In this document: positions 49,530 to 62,268 of the stretch, one piece after another
Position numbering within the stretch: position 1 is the stretch's first letter
How the letters are laid out: each line of letters starts with the position of its first letter
Assembly (NCBI RefSeq): GCF_017115105.1
Contig: NZ_JABXKH010000038.1
Span: 47,131 to 111,130 of the forward strand
Direction: 5' to 3'
Length of the DNA: 64,000 nucleotides
Origin: Nostoc sp. NMS2
Lineage (GTDB): Bacteria; Cyanobacteriota; Cyanobacteriia; Cyanobacteriales; Nostocaceae
The notes under the pieces: model-generated
Database searches by the model: none
What the model was told of the DNA's origin: nothing
The model's input: the letters and a program-made list of their open reading frames with translations, nothing else
Made by a program: the position numbers and the translations under genes

Positions 49530-49682
49530 AAAGACCTCACCAAGTTTACACTTTTCGGTGTGAACTTAGTGAAGGTCTCGCTTTCAAATATTGATTATTC
49601 GCCATCTGAACCAGGCTCATCGCCAGTATGTTGATTCAGATGTACTGGCTTTCATTTTTTGCCAGCAGCTACTCCCCTTCAA
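49530..49682 (-). promoter_or_regulatory. yybP-ykoY manganese riboswitch upstream of the Mn exporter
   Basis: Read on the minus strand, the leader contains AAGGGGAGTAGC (about 49668-49680), then TCAACATACTGGC (about 49622-49634) and GCGAGACCTTCAC (about 49569-49581). The first two are conserved loop elements of the yybP-ykoY RNA that binds Mn2+. An AGACCTTCAC / GTGAGGTCT stem followed by TTTT (49529-49578) looks like the terminator or expression platform. It ends about 50 bases before the exporter start. The match is from recalled consensus, not a covariance search. Confidence 0.75.
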
Positions 49683-49780
49683 TGCGAGTCTGATTGTACA
49701 TCTGTTATAGGTAAAAGTCAAGAGTGGAGAATGGAGAGGTATAACTTTAGAAAAGCGGCACATACAGCCCGATTCAGAAC

Positions 49781-50245
49781 TTACTTGGGTAAAAACTCAT
49801 CATCCGTAACTTCTACCAGCTGGTATGGACAGTTCAGAGGAAAGGATTCCATTGACAAGCCAGTTTCAGCTTTTGCTTGCTTAAGCGCTTGTGCATAACA
49901 CTCAGCAAAAACTATCTCAAGATAGGATTTGAGACTAGGTGAATCATCTAGAGCTTCTTTGACACGTCTACGATGTTCAATGATGCTTCCTTCCCAGCTA
50001 CCGCTTCTTTTTTCCGGTTGGAATTGCCATTTGAGCAAATGCACTAGAATTACAATCAGATTACTCTTGAGACTCCGGCGCTCACTCCTTCCCATATCGG
50101 CAATTTCTTCAATTAGATTCTCCCACTCAACGTTTGCATAATCCTGATTTTGCAATTTTTCTACAGTCGTTTCTAGCCATTGCAAGTAATCAGTCTCATA
50201 TAGGCTTTGAGAATGTGCCTTTAGGGAAGACATGGCAGTTTCCAT
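49781..50245 (-). CDS. DUF29 family protein
   Basis: A 154-residue soluble helical protein with the DUF29 pattern: SLYETDYLQWLETTVEKL near the N-terminus, WENLIEEIADMGRSERRSLKSNL in the middle (read in two parts) and VFAECYAQALKQAKAETGL near the end. The family is very common in cyanobacteria, usually as small scattered genes of unknown role. It stands alone on the minus strand. The start METAMSS has a weak ribosome binding site; Met5 is an alternative. Confidence 0.85.
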   Translation of the reverse strand: METAMSSLKAHSQSLYETDYLQWLETTVEKLQNQDYANVEWENLIEEIADMGRSERRSLKSNLIVILVHLLKWQFQPEKRSGSWEGSIIEHRRRVKEALDDSPSLKSYLEIVFAECYAQALKQAKAETGLSMESFPLNCPYQLVEVTDDEFLPK

Positions 50246-50259
50246 AAGAAATGTTTAGT

Positions 50260-50315
50260 TGAAGAAGAATTCAGGAGCGGAGCCGGAGACGTTTCCGTTA
50301 CTCCGGTCAGAATCA
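50260..50315. repeat. Dispersed GAAGAAGAATTCAGGAG / CCGGAGACGTTTCC repeat
   Basis: Almost the same as 43841-43904, lying 15 bp upstream of the DUF29 start. The shared core includes TTACTCCGGTCAGAATCA. Confidence 0.7.
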
Positions 50316-50406
50316 AGACGCCACAGACATTGCGCGAACAAATACTCGCGATCGCGGATTCGCTAACGCTTATCAAGTAATAATCAAATTATTGCATCCT
50401 GTCTCA

Positions 50407-51417
<1,011 letters not shown>

Positions 51418-51457
51418 TCACTGAGTCACCACCTCTGTTATGGTTGGCGATCGCTTC

Positions 51458-51664
51458 TCACTCAGTTCGATTGAGTTTCTCTAAGAGGAGAGCTTCTACC
51501 TCGCTCTCAGGATTATCAAGATCGAAAGGATAAGGGTGTTGTGTAGAGAAGTCAGAACGACTCATCAAAACTTGTAATGCAGCCCGAAACGCTTCTTCGT
51601 CATTTCTATGTTCTGAAATATATCGTTTTATTTCAGTATTGGTCATCTGGTTGAGGTTCTGCAT
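51458..51664 (-). CDS. Small DUF6887-like protein
   Basis: About 68 residues from ATG 51664. MTNTEIKRYISEHRNDEEAFRAAL (read in pieces) matches the pattern MSDQELKSYLVTHKDDKEAF of the gene at 52032-52235, placing both in one small cyanobacterial family that I know as DUF6887. The function is unknown. It is divergent from the 51807-52235 pair. A lone fragment related to the CRISPR-like repeat lies between them at 51737-51753. Confidence 0.65.
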   Translation of the reverse strand: MQNLNQMTNTEIKRYISEHRNDEEAFRAALQVLMSRSDFSTQHPYPFDLDNPESEVEALLLEKLNRTE

Positions 51665-51806
51665 CATAGAACAAATTTCCAATTCCCATCTTGATCAATT
51701 ATGACTGCAATCTCATCGTTCAAACCTCCTTAAAAGTATCTGAGAGTCTCAATTATGAGAACATAACTAGATTACTTTATATGAGATTATATAAATATAT
51801 AAATAT

Positions 51807-52016
51807 ATGACAAAAAAACTCACAGATGACGACCTACAACCAACAGTAAAACAGCTAAAATGCTTATATAGGGTTTGCCATCAACTTACAAATGTGATGT
51901 TCCAGCCGATTCATATCATGCGATTAGATGAGCGATCGCTCAATATATTTATATTAGCTGGGCAAAATGAAGGAATAGAGCTAGAAATTACACTAGATGG
52001 TAGTATAGAACCATAA
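51807..52016 (+). CDS. Small DUF6888-like protein
   Basis: A 69-residue protein: LKCLYRVCHQLTNVMFQPIH and RLDERSLNIFILAGQNEGIELEI (in parts). The pattern C-x-x-L-(S/T)-N...PIH-x-x-R-x-D-x-R...ILAG is what I associate with DUF6888. It is followed after 15 bp by a DUF6887 gene on the same strand, an arrangement that recurs in cyanobacteria and looks like a toxin-antitoxin or similar two-gene module. No nuclease motif is visible. Confidence 0.7.
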   Translation: MTKKLTDDDLQPTVKQLKCLYRVCHQLTNVMFQPIHIMRLDERSLNIFILAGQNEGIELEITLDGSIEP

Positions 52017-52031
52017 ATGTAGTATAGAACT

Positions 52032-52235
52032 ATGAATAAGGTAAACTATGCAGCAATGAGTGACCAAGAGCTAAAGAGTTACCTTGTCACCCACAAGGAT
52101 GATAAGGAAGCCTTTTATGCTTACATGGATAGACGAAAATCTCGTCATCGTGATGCTGCAATAAAATTAAACGATCCAGCTTGGGAAGAAAAAATAATAG
52201 CTGTGATTGAAAAACAATTAGGTTCTGATTGTTGA
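52032..52235 (+). CDS. Small DUF6887-like protein, paired with DUF6888
   Basis: A 67-residue charged, helical protein: MSDQELKSYLVTHKDDKEAF and DPAWEEKIIAVIEKQLG. It begins 15 bp after the DUF6888 stop and is probably cotranscribed. It is a paralogue of the minus-strand gene at 51458-51664. The function is unknown; if the pair is a toxin-antitoxin system this could be either partner. Confidence 0.7.
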   Translation: MNKVNYAAMSDQELKSYLVTHKDDKEAFYAYMDRRKSRHRDAAIKLNDPAWEEKIIAVIEKQLGSDC

Positions 52236-52360
52236 AGAAGAAGTCAGAATTCAGGAGTCAGAATCAAGACGCTTGATTTTTGTTTTAGAGCTTAACCTAA
52301 TTGAGAGCTAGTTAAAGGTGGGTGATACCCACCTTATGCTTACCAAATCCAATGTCTCTC

Positions 52361-52786
52361 TTACTGCAAATATTCTCGTGTTAACTTGTTATTACCAAAA
52401 ATTTCCATGTCGTATTCAATATTATCTAGAAGAATTGAGAAATTTGTTCTGTCATAGTCTCCTTCACAGAAAGTTTCGATGCACAGATCATTATCTTCAT
52501 CAATATATACTTTCATAAATATGAACTCCGAATTCAATTCGTTCATATATTCCAAGAGGTGTATTCTCTTAACATTTGGCTCAAGAGAATAAAGAGTTCT
52601 AATTAATACTCCTCTACCTGAAATAAATTTAACAATCAAATTTTGCTTTCTAGGATGACGGCATACAAGTAAATCATCCCCTTCTTCAACATGATATCCA
52701 TTGAACTCCAAATGATTACGGTATCTTGCTAAGGAATGGGACACAGAATCACTAATACTCATTTCTGGCATGGTTTGAAGCCTCAC
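52361..52786 (-). CDS. YbjN-domain-like protein
   Basis: A 141-residue soluble protein. The central pattern, KQNLIVKFISGRGVLIRTLY then LLEYMNELNSEFIFMKVYID and DNDLCIETFCEGDYD, matches the two-layer fold of the YbjN/secretion-chaperone-like group. No catalytic residues stand out. The real start may be Met6 (MPEMSISD). It lies between the DUF6887 gene and sdhA with no obvious operon. Confidence 0.6.
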   Translation of the reverse strand: MRLQTMPEMSISDSVSHSLARYRNHLEFNGYHVEEGDDLLVCRHPRKQNLIVKFISGRGVLIRTLYSLEPNVKRIHLLEYMNELNSEFIFMKVYIDEDNDLCIETFCEGDYDRTNFSILLDNIEYDMEIFGNNKLTREYLQ

Positions 52787-52934
52787 AAATTTTTAGAATA
52801 ACAGGTAACTAAACTTATTATTCCCACCCAATCTATAATTTGATCAGCACTAACACCAAAACTCATATTTTCCTGTATCTTTGTATCTCAGGGATTAAGA
52901 AAAGCATTTTTTAACCCCTAATTCCCACCAATAA

Positions 52935-54662
52935 CTAATACTTCCGCTCTTTTGGCTCAAACATATTAATCACCACCGGCCGATATTGAATATCAATGCC
53001 GGCTGGTGAATAGTAAGCCATTGTGTGTTTGAGGAAGTTAGCATCATCTCGCTGGGAATAATCTTCGCGGAAATGAGCGCCACGACTTTCTTGACGATTC
53101 AGGGCTGATGCTAAAATTGTTTGTCCCACTATCATCAAACTTCGCAATTCTAAGGCTTCCACAAGTTCTGTATTCCAGCAACTACCTTTATCGTCTAAAT
53201 AAATTTCAGGATATTGCTGTTGGATTGCTGCTAATTTGTGTAACCCTTCACTCATTAACGCCTCAGTGCGGAAAACGCCACAGTACTCAGTCATACAATC
53301 CTGGAAGGCTTGACGAATTTGGTTAATCCGATACTGACCTGGTTGTTCTAGCAAAGCTTGGATTTCTTCCTGGGCCTGCGTTACATAGCGTTGCTCATCT
53401 ACAGAGGGCAACTTACGTTTTTGGACAAATTTAGCGATCGCAGCCCCAGTTCTCTTGCCATAAACGACACATTCCAACAAAGAGTTACTACCAAGGCGAT
53501 TTGCACCATGTACAGAAACACAAGATGTTTCCCCAGCCGCAAAGAAAGCATCAACTAAACCATCACCACTACTGCGGACTTGCCCATCGGTATTAACTGG
53601 GATACCACCCATACAATAGTGAATTGTCGGGCGGACTGGCATCGGTTGAGTTACCGCGTCAACGCCTACTAAGCGGTGCGCTTCTTCCCAACAAAAGGGA
53701 ACGCGACTCATAATTTTTTCTTTCCCCAAATGGCGTAAATCTAGATAGACAAAAGGGCCACCAGCACTACCGTCGAGATGAATACCACGACCGGCGCGAA
53801 TTTCATAAGCGATCGCTCGTGAGGTAATATCACGAGGAGCCAGTTCCATGCGACTGGGTGCATAATTCGCCATAAAGCGATCGCCTTCACTATTAATCAG
53901 ATACGCCCCTTCACCCCGTACCGCTTCCGAAATCAGCACCCCTACAGGATATAAACCAGTGGGATGAAATTGGACAAATTCCATGTCTTCGAGGGGTAAA
54001 CCTGCGATCGCAGTCATTGCCAAACCATCACCCGAAGAAGCGTAATCATTAGAGGTAGTATTATAAACGCGACCATAGCCCCCAGTGGCAAACATCACCG
54101 CCTTCGCCCGCACCACCTCTATATGTCCATCCAAAAGATGGAACATCACCACACCCTTCGCCTCATTTTCTTCCAAAATGAGCCGCATCACATACCATTC
54201 TTCATAAACTTGCACCCCATAACGCCGCAAATTGTTAACCAATTCGTGCAAAATCGCGTGACCGGTTTTATCAGCAGCGTAGCAAGTGCGGTTGTGGGAA
54301 TGTCCGCCAAAAGCTCGTTGAGCAATGCGACCATCGGGTAAGCGAGAGAACAAAACGCCTAGATGTTCCAAATCAATTACCACATCTGGCGCTTCTTGGG
54401 TGAGAATTGCCACAGCATCTTGGTCTGCCAAATAATCAGAACCCTTGACAGTATCAAAAGCATGTGCTTCCCAACTATCTTGTGAATCAACATTTTTTAG
54501 CGACGCAGCCATACCACCTTGAGCCGCCACCGAATGGGAACGGATTGGGTGGGTTTTAGCAACCACAGCAATATTTAAACTAGGGTCAATGCGAGCAATT
54601 TCCAGCGCTGCACGACATCCCGCCAATCCACCCCCAACAATAATTACATCGTGTTCCAGCAT
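52935..54662 (-). CDS. sdhA: Succinate dehydrogenase / fumarate reductase flavoprotein subunit
   Basis: About 575 residues from ATG 54662, which has a GGGGG-type ribosome binding site and begins directly with the FAD motif [20 protein letters not shown]; an upstream ATG at 54728 adds 22 unlikely residues. The covalent-flavin histidine segment [11 protein letters not shown], the substrate-site [19 protein letters not shown] (in parts) and [20 protein letters not shown] (in parts) are present. It oxidises succinate in the thylakoid respiratory chain. The iron-sulfur subunit is not adjacent, which is usual in cyanobacteria. Confidence 0.93.
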   Translation of the reverse strand: MLEHDVIIVGGGLAGCRAALEIARIDPSLNIAVVAKTHPIRSHSVAAQGGMAASLKNVDSQDSWEAHAFDTVKGSDYLADQDAVAILTQEAPDVVIDLEHLGVLFSRLPDGRIAQRAFGGHSHNRTCYAADKTGHAILHELVNNLRRYGVQVYEEWYVMRLILEENEAKGVVMFHLLDGHIEVVRAKAVMFATGGYGRVYNTTSNDYASSGDGLAMTAIAGLPLEDMEFVQFHPTGLYPVGVLISEAVRGEGAYLINSEGDRFMANYAPSRMELAPRDITSRAIAYEIRAGRGIHLDGSAGGPFVYLDLRHLGKEKIMSRVPFCWEEAHRLVGVDAVTQPMPVRPTIHYCMGGIPVNTDGQVRSSGDGLVDAFFAAGETSCVSVHGANRLGSNSLLECVVYGKRTGAAIAKFVQKRKLPSVDEQRYVTQAQEEIQALLEQPGQYRINQIRQAFQDCMTEYCGVFRTEALMSEGLHKLAAIQQQYPEIYLDDKGSCWNTELVEALELRSLMIVGQTILASALNRQESRGAHFREDYSQRDDANFLKHTMAYYSPAGIDIQYRPVVINMFEPKERKY

Positions 54663-54888
54663 AATTAGCCCCCTGATTGCAAACCACTGCTGTTCTATTG
54701 TAGAGATGTGATTAATCAGGCAGTGCATTGCTGCGGTTGCCGTGGCATCTCTACAAAAAAATTCCCTGCCTATAGACAGGGATGTTATTACAAATTTTTA
54801 AATTAAAAGTGAAAAGTTAAAAATGAAGAGTTAGGTCTTCACTCCTAACTGTACAGACGCGATTAATCGCGTCTGTACTCCTAACTCT

Positions 54889-55209
54889 TTAGCTAGTTGC
54901 TTGTACAGGTTGTTGCTGAGACACATTACCTGGTATGGGTTCCATTTTGGTTCCCGGTCCCACAGGACTGACTTCAATATGATTTAACAAGGTAGTGACA
55001 AACGCAAACAACAAGAAAGGTAGCGATAGCAGAACGACCAAACCCGCAGTTGCTAAAGCGTACACAGGACGCTTGGCACCCATTAGCGCCAAGGCAGATG
55101 CCAAACTTAGGGTAATTGTAATTAACCAAACAATTATTTGGCCGTAGATATCACCAAAAGTCAGCGTACAGACAAACCGATACTTTTGAATATTATTTCC
55201 GCTCATCAC
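54889..55209 (-). CDS. Small two-span membrane protein, unknown function
   Basis: About 106 residues with two strongly hydrophobic segments (about 23-43 and 50-75) and a polar C-terminal tail (PVGPGTKMEPIPGN). GTG 55209 or the adjacent ATG 55206 may start it. It looks like a conserved cyanobacterial membrane protein, but I do not recognise the family. It lies upstream of sdhA on the same strand with a 226-bp gap. Confidence 0.65.
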   Translation of the reverse strand: MMSGNNIQKYRFVCTLTFGDIYGQIIVWLITITLSLASALALMGAKRPVYALATAGLVVLLSLPFLLFAFVTTLLNHIEVSPVGPGTKMEPIPGNVSQQQPVQATS

Positions 55210-55646
55210 ATTTGCCTCAAGTCTCTCCTATATAGGTTCTACGTTAGAACCATGTTTGCTTTGTAGACAATTTCTAAATATTTTTGCAAGCTTCGTAATA
55301 TTGCTTCACAATTAACTTTTTTTGTTACAAAGTGCAATTCATAGTCCTGCATGGCGTAAATAGACCAAGCATACTCGATGGGAAGCCCTTTTCCTGTAGT
55401 CATCGCTGCCTAGAATTCTTCCCTTCTACGGTCTACAACTTTTCTAAGATACAAGGGTGTGTTATGCCGTAGGTTAACGCACCATCACACGTTTTCGGTG
55501 CGTTATGACTATAGATAAATCCAGCAAAGTAAGGATGTGAAATCCGATTTTTTGGTGTTAAATTTTGAGTATTGTCCGAATTTGTTGAGTTAAATCAACA
55601 AAACCCTTTATTTTTCGTGGCAATGTTGTTTTAGGAGTGAACGTGA
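55210..55646. other. Intergenic region between divergent genes
   Basis: No gene is seen. It contains a short palindrome around CGTTAGAACC near 55240, GGTTAACGCACC near 55472, and the leader of the secreted barrel-like protein. Confidence 0.5.
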
Positions 55647-56492
55647 GTGAATACTATTTTTCTTCGTAAAGGTGTTTTTTGGTTGCCAGGTATAGCTGCT
55701 CTTACAGTCCTGAGTAGTGGCTTATCTGCAAGTGCCCAGACAGTAGACAATGTAAGCAGTCAGGCATTAACTGACTCTTCCGCAACCGTAACGTCTCCCA
55801 ATGAGTTTAGTACAGAACTAGACACTGTAAGCCAAAACCTCTCTACAGAAACAACCGAAACATTTACAGCCACTAATTTAGCCGAGGTACAGCAGCCCCA
55901 AAACCCTGTAATACAGGAAAATGCCAGTGTAACGTCTACACCAGTTCCAGGCACAGTGGCAACCTCATCTGCGACCCTCACGTCTGAGTTTGTACAACCG
56001 ACTGCTCAAACGACTCCTCAACCATCTGCTACCAAAGTGGCGCAATCGGATATTGATTTAGGCAGAAGAACCCTTGGTGGCAGTAGCTATCTTGGCGTTG
56101 CTGCTAACATTGGTTTGAGTGGTGATGGTAGCTCGTCTTTGGGCGATGGCAACTTCGCGGTAGTCAGCAAAATCGGACTGACAAATGCTATATCGGTGCG
56201 ACCTTCTGCCGTGTTTGGTGACAACACCACAATTTTGCTTCCGATCACCTACGATTTTACCTTCAAATCAGCAGATGCTTTTAGCGAACCGTTAGCGATC
56301 GCACCTTACGTTGGAGTTGGTGCAGCTTACAAAACTGGTAATGATTCGCAATTTGCCTTTTTAGTATCTGGTGGTATTGATGTGCCTCTAACTCCTCAAT
56401 TCACAGCAACAGCCTCTGTCAATGCAGGATTTTTCGATCAAACTGATGTTGGCTTATTGTTAGGAGTTGGTTATAACTTCAGTGGATTATAA
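55647..56492 (+). CDS. Secreted outer-membrane beta-barrel-like protein
   Basis: A 281-residue protein with a Sec signal peptide (about residues 1-30, ending SASAQ). A Thr/Ser/Gln-rich spacer (about 31-130) precedes a C-terminal domain of alternating beta strands (SSYLGVAANIGLSG, IAPYVGVGAAYKTG, ASVNAGFF) ending in FSGL, as in small outer-membrane barrels. It starts at GTG with TTAGGAG upstream. The role is unknown; a porin-like or surface-attachment function is possible. Confidence 0.75.
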   Translation: MNTIFLRKGVFWLPGIAALTVLSSGLSASAQTVDNVSSQALTDSSATVTSPNEFSTELDTVSQNLSTETTETFTATNLAEVQQPQNPVIQENASVTSTPVPGTVATSSATLTSEFVQPTAQTTPQPSATKVAQSDIDLGRRTLGGSSYLGVAANIGLSGDGSSSLGDGNFAVVSKIGLTNAISVRPSAVFGDNTTILLPITYDFTFKSADAFSEPLAIAPYVGVGAAYKTGNDSQFAFLVSGGIDVPLTPQFTATASVNAGFFDQTDVGLLLGVGYNFSGL

Positions 56493-56499
56493 GAATTAG

Positions 56500-56700
56500 G
56501 AGTAGAGACGCGATTAATCGCGTCTCTACAGGAGTAATATTTTATTCATAACTCGCGCCGTGTGCAACTTTCTTTCAAACCTAACCCCCAGCCCCTTCCC
56601 TGCGTTCGCGTAGCGGCACGAAGTGCGGGAAGGAGAGCAAGAATCAAAGCCTCTCCCCGAAACGGAGAGAGGTTTGGAGAGGGGTTACAAGAATATGTTG
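56500..56700. repeat. Dispersed palindromic repeats after the barrel-protein gene
   Basis: Contains GAGACGCGATTAATCGCGTCTC (an 11-bp palindrome at about 56506-56527) followed by CCCCAGCCCCTTCCC and CTCTCCCCGAAACGGAGAG repeats like those at 7799-7854. The first palindrome is well placed as a terminator. Confidence 0.6.
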
Positions 56701-56752
56701 CACATCGCGTTAACTCCTAACTCCTAATTCATAACTCCTAATTCCTAACTTT

Positions 56753-58075
56753 CTACTTAGGGTTAACTTTGTCAATTACCTTGATTTTGCCATCATCTCC
56801 TACTGTCCAAACGTCGTATACACCAACGACATCACCGTTAGCATCAACATCTACGTTGCCGCTAGCTCCTTGATAGTTAATCTTTTTACCATCTTTAAGT
56901 AACTTCAGCCCCTCGCAGACATCGCTAACTTCTGTGCCAGGCCCATCAGCGACTTCACGAATTTTGCCAGCTATTCCAACGCCTGTATTTTCTTTAGCAG
57001 CTTGTGCTGCCAATGTCAATAACGCAGCTGCATCCCAAGCTTGAGGAGCATATTCCCCTGGTTCACCACCCTTTTTATCCTTCCACAGTTTGTTGAAAGC
57101 TTCTAATGCTTTACCATCAGAACCGGGTACTGTACCGATCGCTCCAGTTAAAATATATTTACCATCACTGCCTTTGCCAACTTGTTCTGGGAAAGTAGGT
57201 GATTTCACTCCATCTGTAAGCAGAATCTGCACTCCCTTAGATACACCTTGCTGATATGCAGCTTTCAAAAACAGACTGCCAGTTTCAGCGTACAGTACAG
57301 CCAGAACTGCATCTGGCTTACCAGCAAAAGCAGCCGCCGCTTCTGTATCAAATGTCTGCGCTTTTGGGTCGTAGCGGACAGGCTTATCTTTATTAACGAT
57401 GGTTCCACCCAATTTTTCAAAAGTTTGCACAAATGCTTTTTCAAAGCCAACGCCATAGTCGTTATTAATCACGACTGTAGAAACTCGCTTGAAACCTTTT
57501 TTTCTGGCAAGTTGAGCCAATGCTAGTGCTTGGTAGGTATCAGGGGGAGCGGTACGCGCCCAAAAGCCTTTAAAGTCGCCTTTTTGTGCCTTTTCGGTAA
57601 ACACGGGACTGGTACTACCAGGGGAAACCAGCATGACTTTATTCGGCGTGGCAATGGAGACTGCGGCACTAGAAACGCTACTGGCAAAGGAACCAACTAC
57701 ACCTGCTACTTTATCTAAAGTTGCTAGTTTGGTCATACCAGCAGCACCAGCTTTCGGGTCGGTTTGATCGTCTACTTGCACCAAATTCACTGGTTCGCCA
57801 TTCACTCCACCGCAAGCGTTGACCGTATCGACAAGTAAAGGGACAGAACCTAGCATCTGCTGGCCGACAGAAGCCAAGTCGCCTGTTGTCGGTAGCAGGG
57901 AACCAATTTTTAGCCCTTTAGCATTGCTTGTCGTAGTTGAGTTTGCTGCTGGGGTCGCGCTACTTCCGGTGGTAGCTGCACCATTGGGGGTACTACTATC
58001 ACCACAAGCCCCAACTAGGAATCCAGTTGCTATGGTAGCTATACTGAAGGTTAAGGCGGCACTAATTTTTCTCAT
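56753..58075 (-). CDS. ABC transporter substrate-binding lipoprotein, amino-acid type (LivK/NatB-like)
   Basis: A 440-residue periplasmic binding protein with a lipoprotein signal (LVGAC, Cys24) and a type I fold: LKIGSLLPTTGDLASVGQQM, VVGSFASSVSSAA, and VVINNDYGVGFEKAF in order. It resembles the NatB protein of the cyanobacterial neutral-amino-acid permease and branched-chain amino acid receptors. No permease or ATPase gene is adjacent, which is common for Nat components. The exact ligand is not visible. Confidence 0.85.
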   Translation of the reverse strand: MRKISAALTFSIATIATGFLVGACGDSSTPNGAATTGSSATPAANSTTTSNAKGLKIGSLLPTTGDLASVGQQMLGSVPLLVDTVNACGGVNGEPVNLVQVDDQTDPKAGAAGMTKLATLDKVAGVVGSFASSVSSAAVSIATPNKVMLVSPGSTSPVFTEKAQKGDFKGFWARTAPPDTYQALALAQLARKKGFKRVSTVVINNDYGVGFEKAFVQTFEKLGGTIVNKDKPVRYDPKAQTFDTEAAAAFAGKPDAVLAVLYAETGSLFLKAAYQQGVSKGVQILLTDGVKSPTFPEQVGKGSDGKYILTGAIGTVPGSDGKALEAFNKLWKDKKGGEPGEYAPQAWDAAALLTLAAQAAKENTGVGIAGKIREVADGPGTEVSDVCEGLKLLKDGKKINYQGASGNVDVDANGDVVGVYDVWTVGDDGKIKVIDKVNPK

Positions 58076-58267
58076 AAATCACTTTCACTCCTCAAATATT
58101 TAGGAGCCTAAAATTAAGATTCAAACTAAGTTTGTAAGTTAGTTGGATCTTATCAAGACTCCAAAGGATAAATCATATCATCCATCTTTGGGAGTAGAAT
58201 TGTTTACGCCTATATTATTTGTTACTTTTGAACACAGAAAATATCCCGTGTATTAAAAGCTGGAAAA

Positions 58268-58359
58268 CGGAGAGGGAGGGATTCGAACCCTCGGTACGGA
58301 GTTGCCTGCCGTACAACAGATTAGCAATCTGCCGCTTTCGACCACTCAGCCACCTCTCC
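58268..58359 (-). tRNA. tRNA-Ser (anticodon GCU)
   Basis: On the minus strand a 92-base cloverleaf starts GGAGAGGTGGCTGAGTGG and closes with CCTCTCC plus discriminator G. The anticodon stem encloses TTGCTAA, giving GCU. A long variable arm (GTACGGCAGGCAACTCCGTAC in parts) is typical of serine tRNA. T arm GGTTCGAATCC. CCA is not encoded. Confidence 0.95.
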
Positions 58360-58491
58360 ATGACTCACGAATATTAATTTTACCAGACTTGTTGGGAACA
58401 GTCAATAGTTATTTGTAATTGGGAATTTAGTCATTGGTCGTTAGTTATTTACAAAATACAAATGACTAATGACAAATGACTAATGACAAAT

Positions 58492-60847
<2,356 letters not shown>

Positions 60848-61311
60848 TTAACCCTAATGCCCTTCAATATTTCTTAATGGTTTTATCGTTCTCATTATAC
60901 GTTGCAATCTGTTACATTTGGCAGTTATTGTGCGATCGCTTCCCCAAAAAACTTTTACTACAGGGAATTTTACCTACGCACAACTGCCCAACAAAATTAC
61001 TAATACCATTGTTGGCAATAGGTTTTGGCAAGTATTTTATCTAGATTTAGGTGCAGAAAATTTAGCGAAACAAAAGTAATTCCTTTGACTGAAAATAGGT
61101 AGTCACAAACTGTCGTCTTAAAGTAGTTGATTTCTTTGGTAATCCGTGTATTGCTCTGAGCAAATATCTGGGGCATTGCTTAAACCAGGTTACTTTCCTT
61201 CGACTAAAACCGGATTAATGTAAAATTTAAGACACTTTATATTTTTAATTAAGTATTTTAACTGTTGTAACAGTATTAAACTCGTGGCAAAACTCATTAC
61301 CACAGAAGTTA
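60848..61311. other. Intergenic region upstream of crtP
   Basis: No gene is seen. It carries the crtP promoter region and A/T-rich DNA; I see no strong palindrome. Confidence 0.5.
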
Positions 61312-62268
61312 TTAAATATATTTCAATAGAGAAGCTGCTCGGAAGTCTTGCTGCATTCCATAATCAGTTCTGGCAAATTCTATTTGTAATATTAAACGGT
61401 CTTTATGACTAGGAGTGATTCCTTTATGAAAACAAAGTGTATCTTCCGCAAATCCAAAACCAGCTTTACCGCAAATTTTTACTAAAGATTCAGAACCATA
61501 ATAATCGGTGATATCTTGATCTGTCTCTCGTTTACGTAGCCAAAGATGTGACAGTTTCTTTTTATTGTGACTACCACGAATACAAACATGAGGGCCACTA
61601 TTATCATCTACATCAGTTAAATAAAAGAAAAATTTTAGGAACCTGTAATCATCTAGATCGTAGTGAAATATTTGAGCAGATTGACTTTGTTGACGATATG
61701 TTCTTTCTCCCGAAAAAGTCCACCACATAAGGCTTCCTTGATGTACTGGTTGAGCTTCTAAATATCTAGCAGCTATTGCCAATAATTTTGGATCATTTTG
61801 AAGCTTTTTTATAGCACCACATAACAAAGACGTATTAAAATAATGACCTATGATAAAGTCTTTACCTGACTTTGTTTGCGCTTGTTGCTTTTGATGATAA
61901 AAGAAACCCATATTTGTTTTTCCATTGCCATAACAAGCTGTTGAATGAGCAAATTCGACTATTTCTTTAACTATATCTTGGGGCAGATTAATTCCTAAAT
62001 ATAACCCTTCGGTTTTCAAGTTATTAACAACATCGTCTACATTTATATCTTGAAAACACGAATTGCTCTCATTCAGAGGTAGTGAATATAATTTAGTTGA
62101 GCGGTTTAATAAAAATATTACTATATTTCGCCCAGTTTTAAATCGAGCAATTTTACGCATTAAAAGCCATCTAGGATTTTTAGTCAATCCTTTGTAATTT
62201 TCATAACAAATATCATAAATTTTTGAAAAAATTCTATCTAGATAATTATTGAATAAACTTATAGACAT
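61312..62268 (-). CDS. PhyH-like Fe(II)/2-oxoglutarate dioxygenase, substrate unknown
   Basis: About 318 residues from ATG 62268, preceded by CAGGAGA; an upstream ATG at 62304 is less likely. The iron-binding triad is visible: His202 and Asp204 in FHYDLDDY and His281 in CFHKGITPS, with Arg291 (KDRLILQ) for 2-oxoglutarate. The order GPHVCIRGSHNKK between them fits the phytanoyl-CoA dioxygenase superfamily. It would hydroxylate or otherwise oxidise a small molecule, perhaps in secondary metabolism. No pathway genes flank it. Confidence 0.8.
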   Translation of the reverse strand: MSISLFNNYLDRIFSKIYDICYENYKGLTKNPRWLLMRKIARFKTGRNIVIFLLNRSTKLYSLPLNESNSCFQDINVDDVVNNLKTEGLYLGINLPQDIVKEIVEFAHSTACYGNGKTNMGFFYHQKQQAQTKSGKDFIIGHYFNTSLLCGAIKKLQNDPKLLAIAARYLEAQPVHQGSLMWWTFSGERTYRQQSQSAQIFHYDLDDYRFLKFFFYLTDVDDNSGPHVCIRGSHNKKKLSHLWLRKRETDQDITDYYGSESLVKICGKAGFGFAEDTLCFHKGITPSHKDRLILQIEFARTDYGMQQDFRAASLLKYI

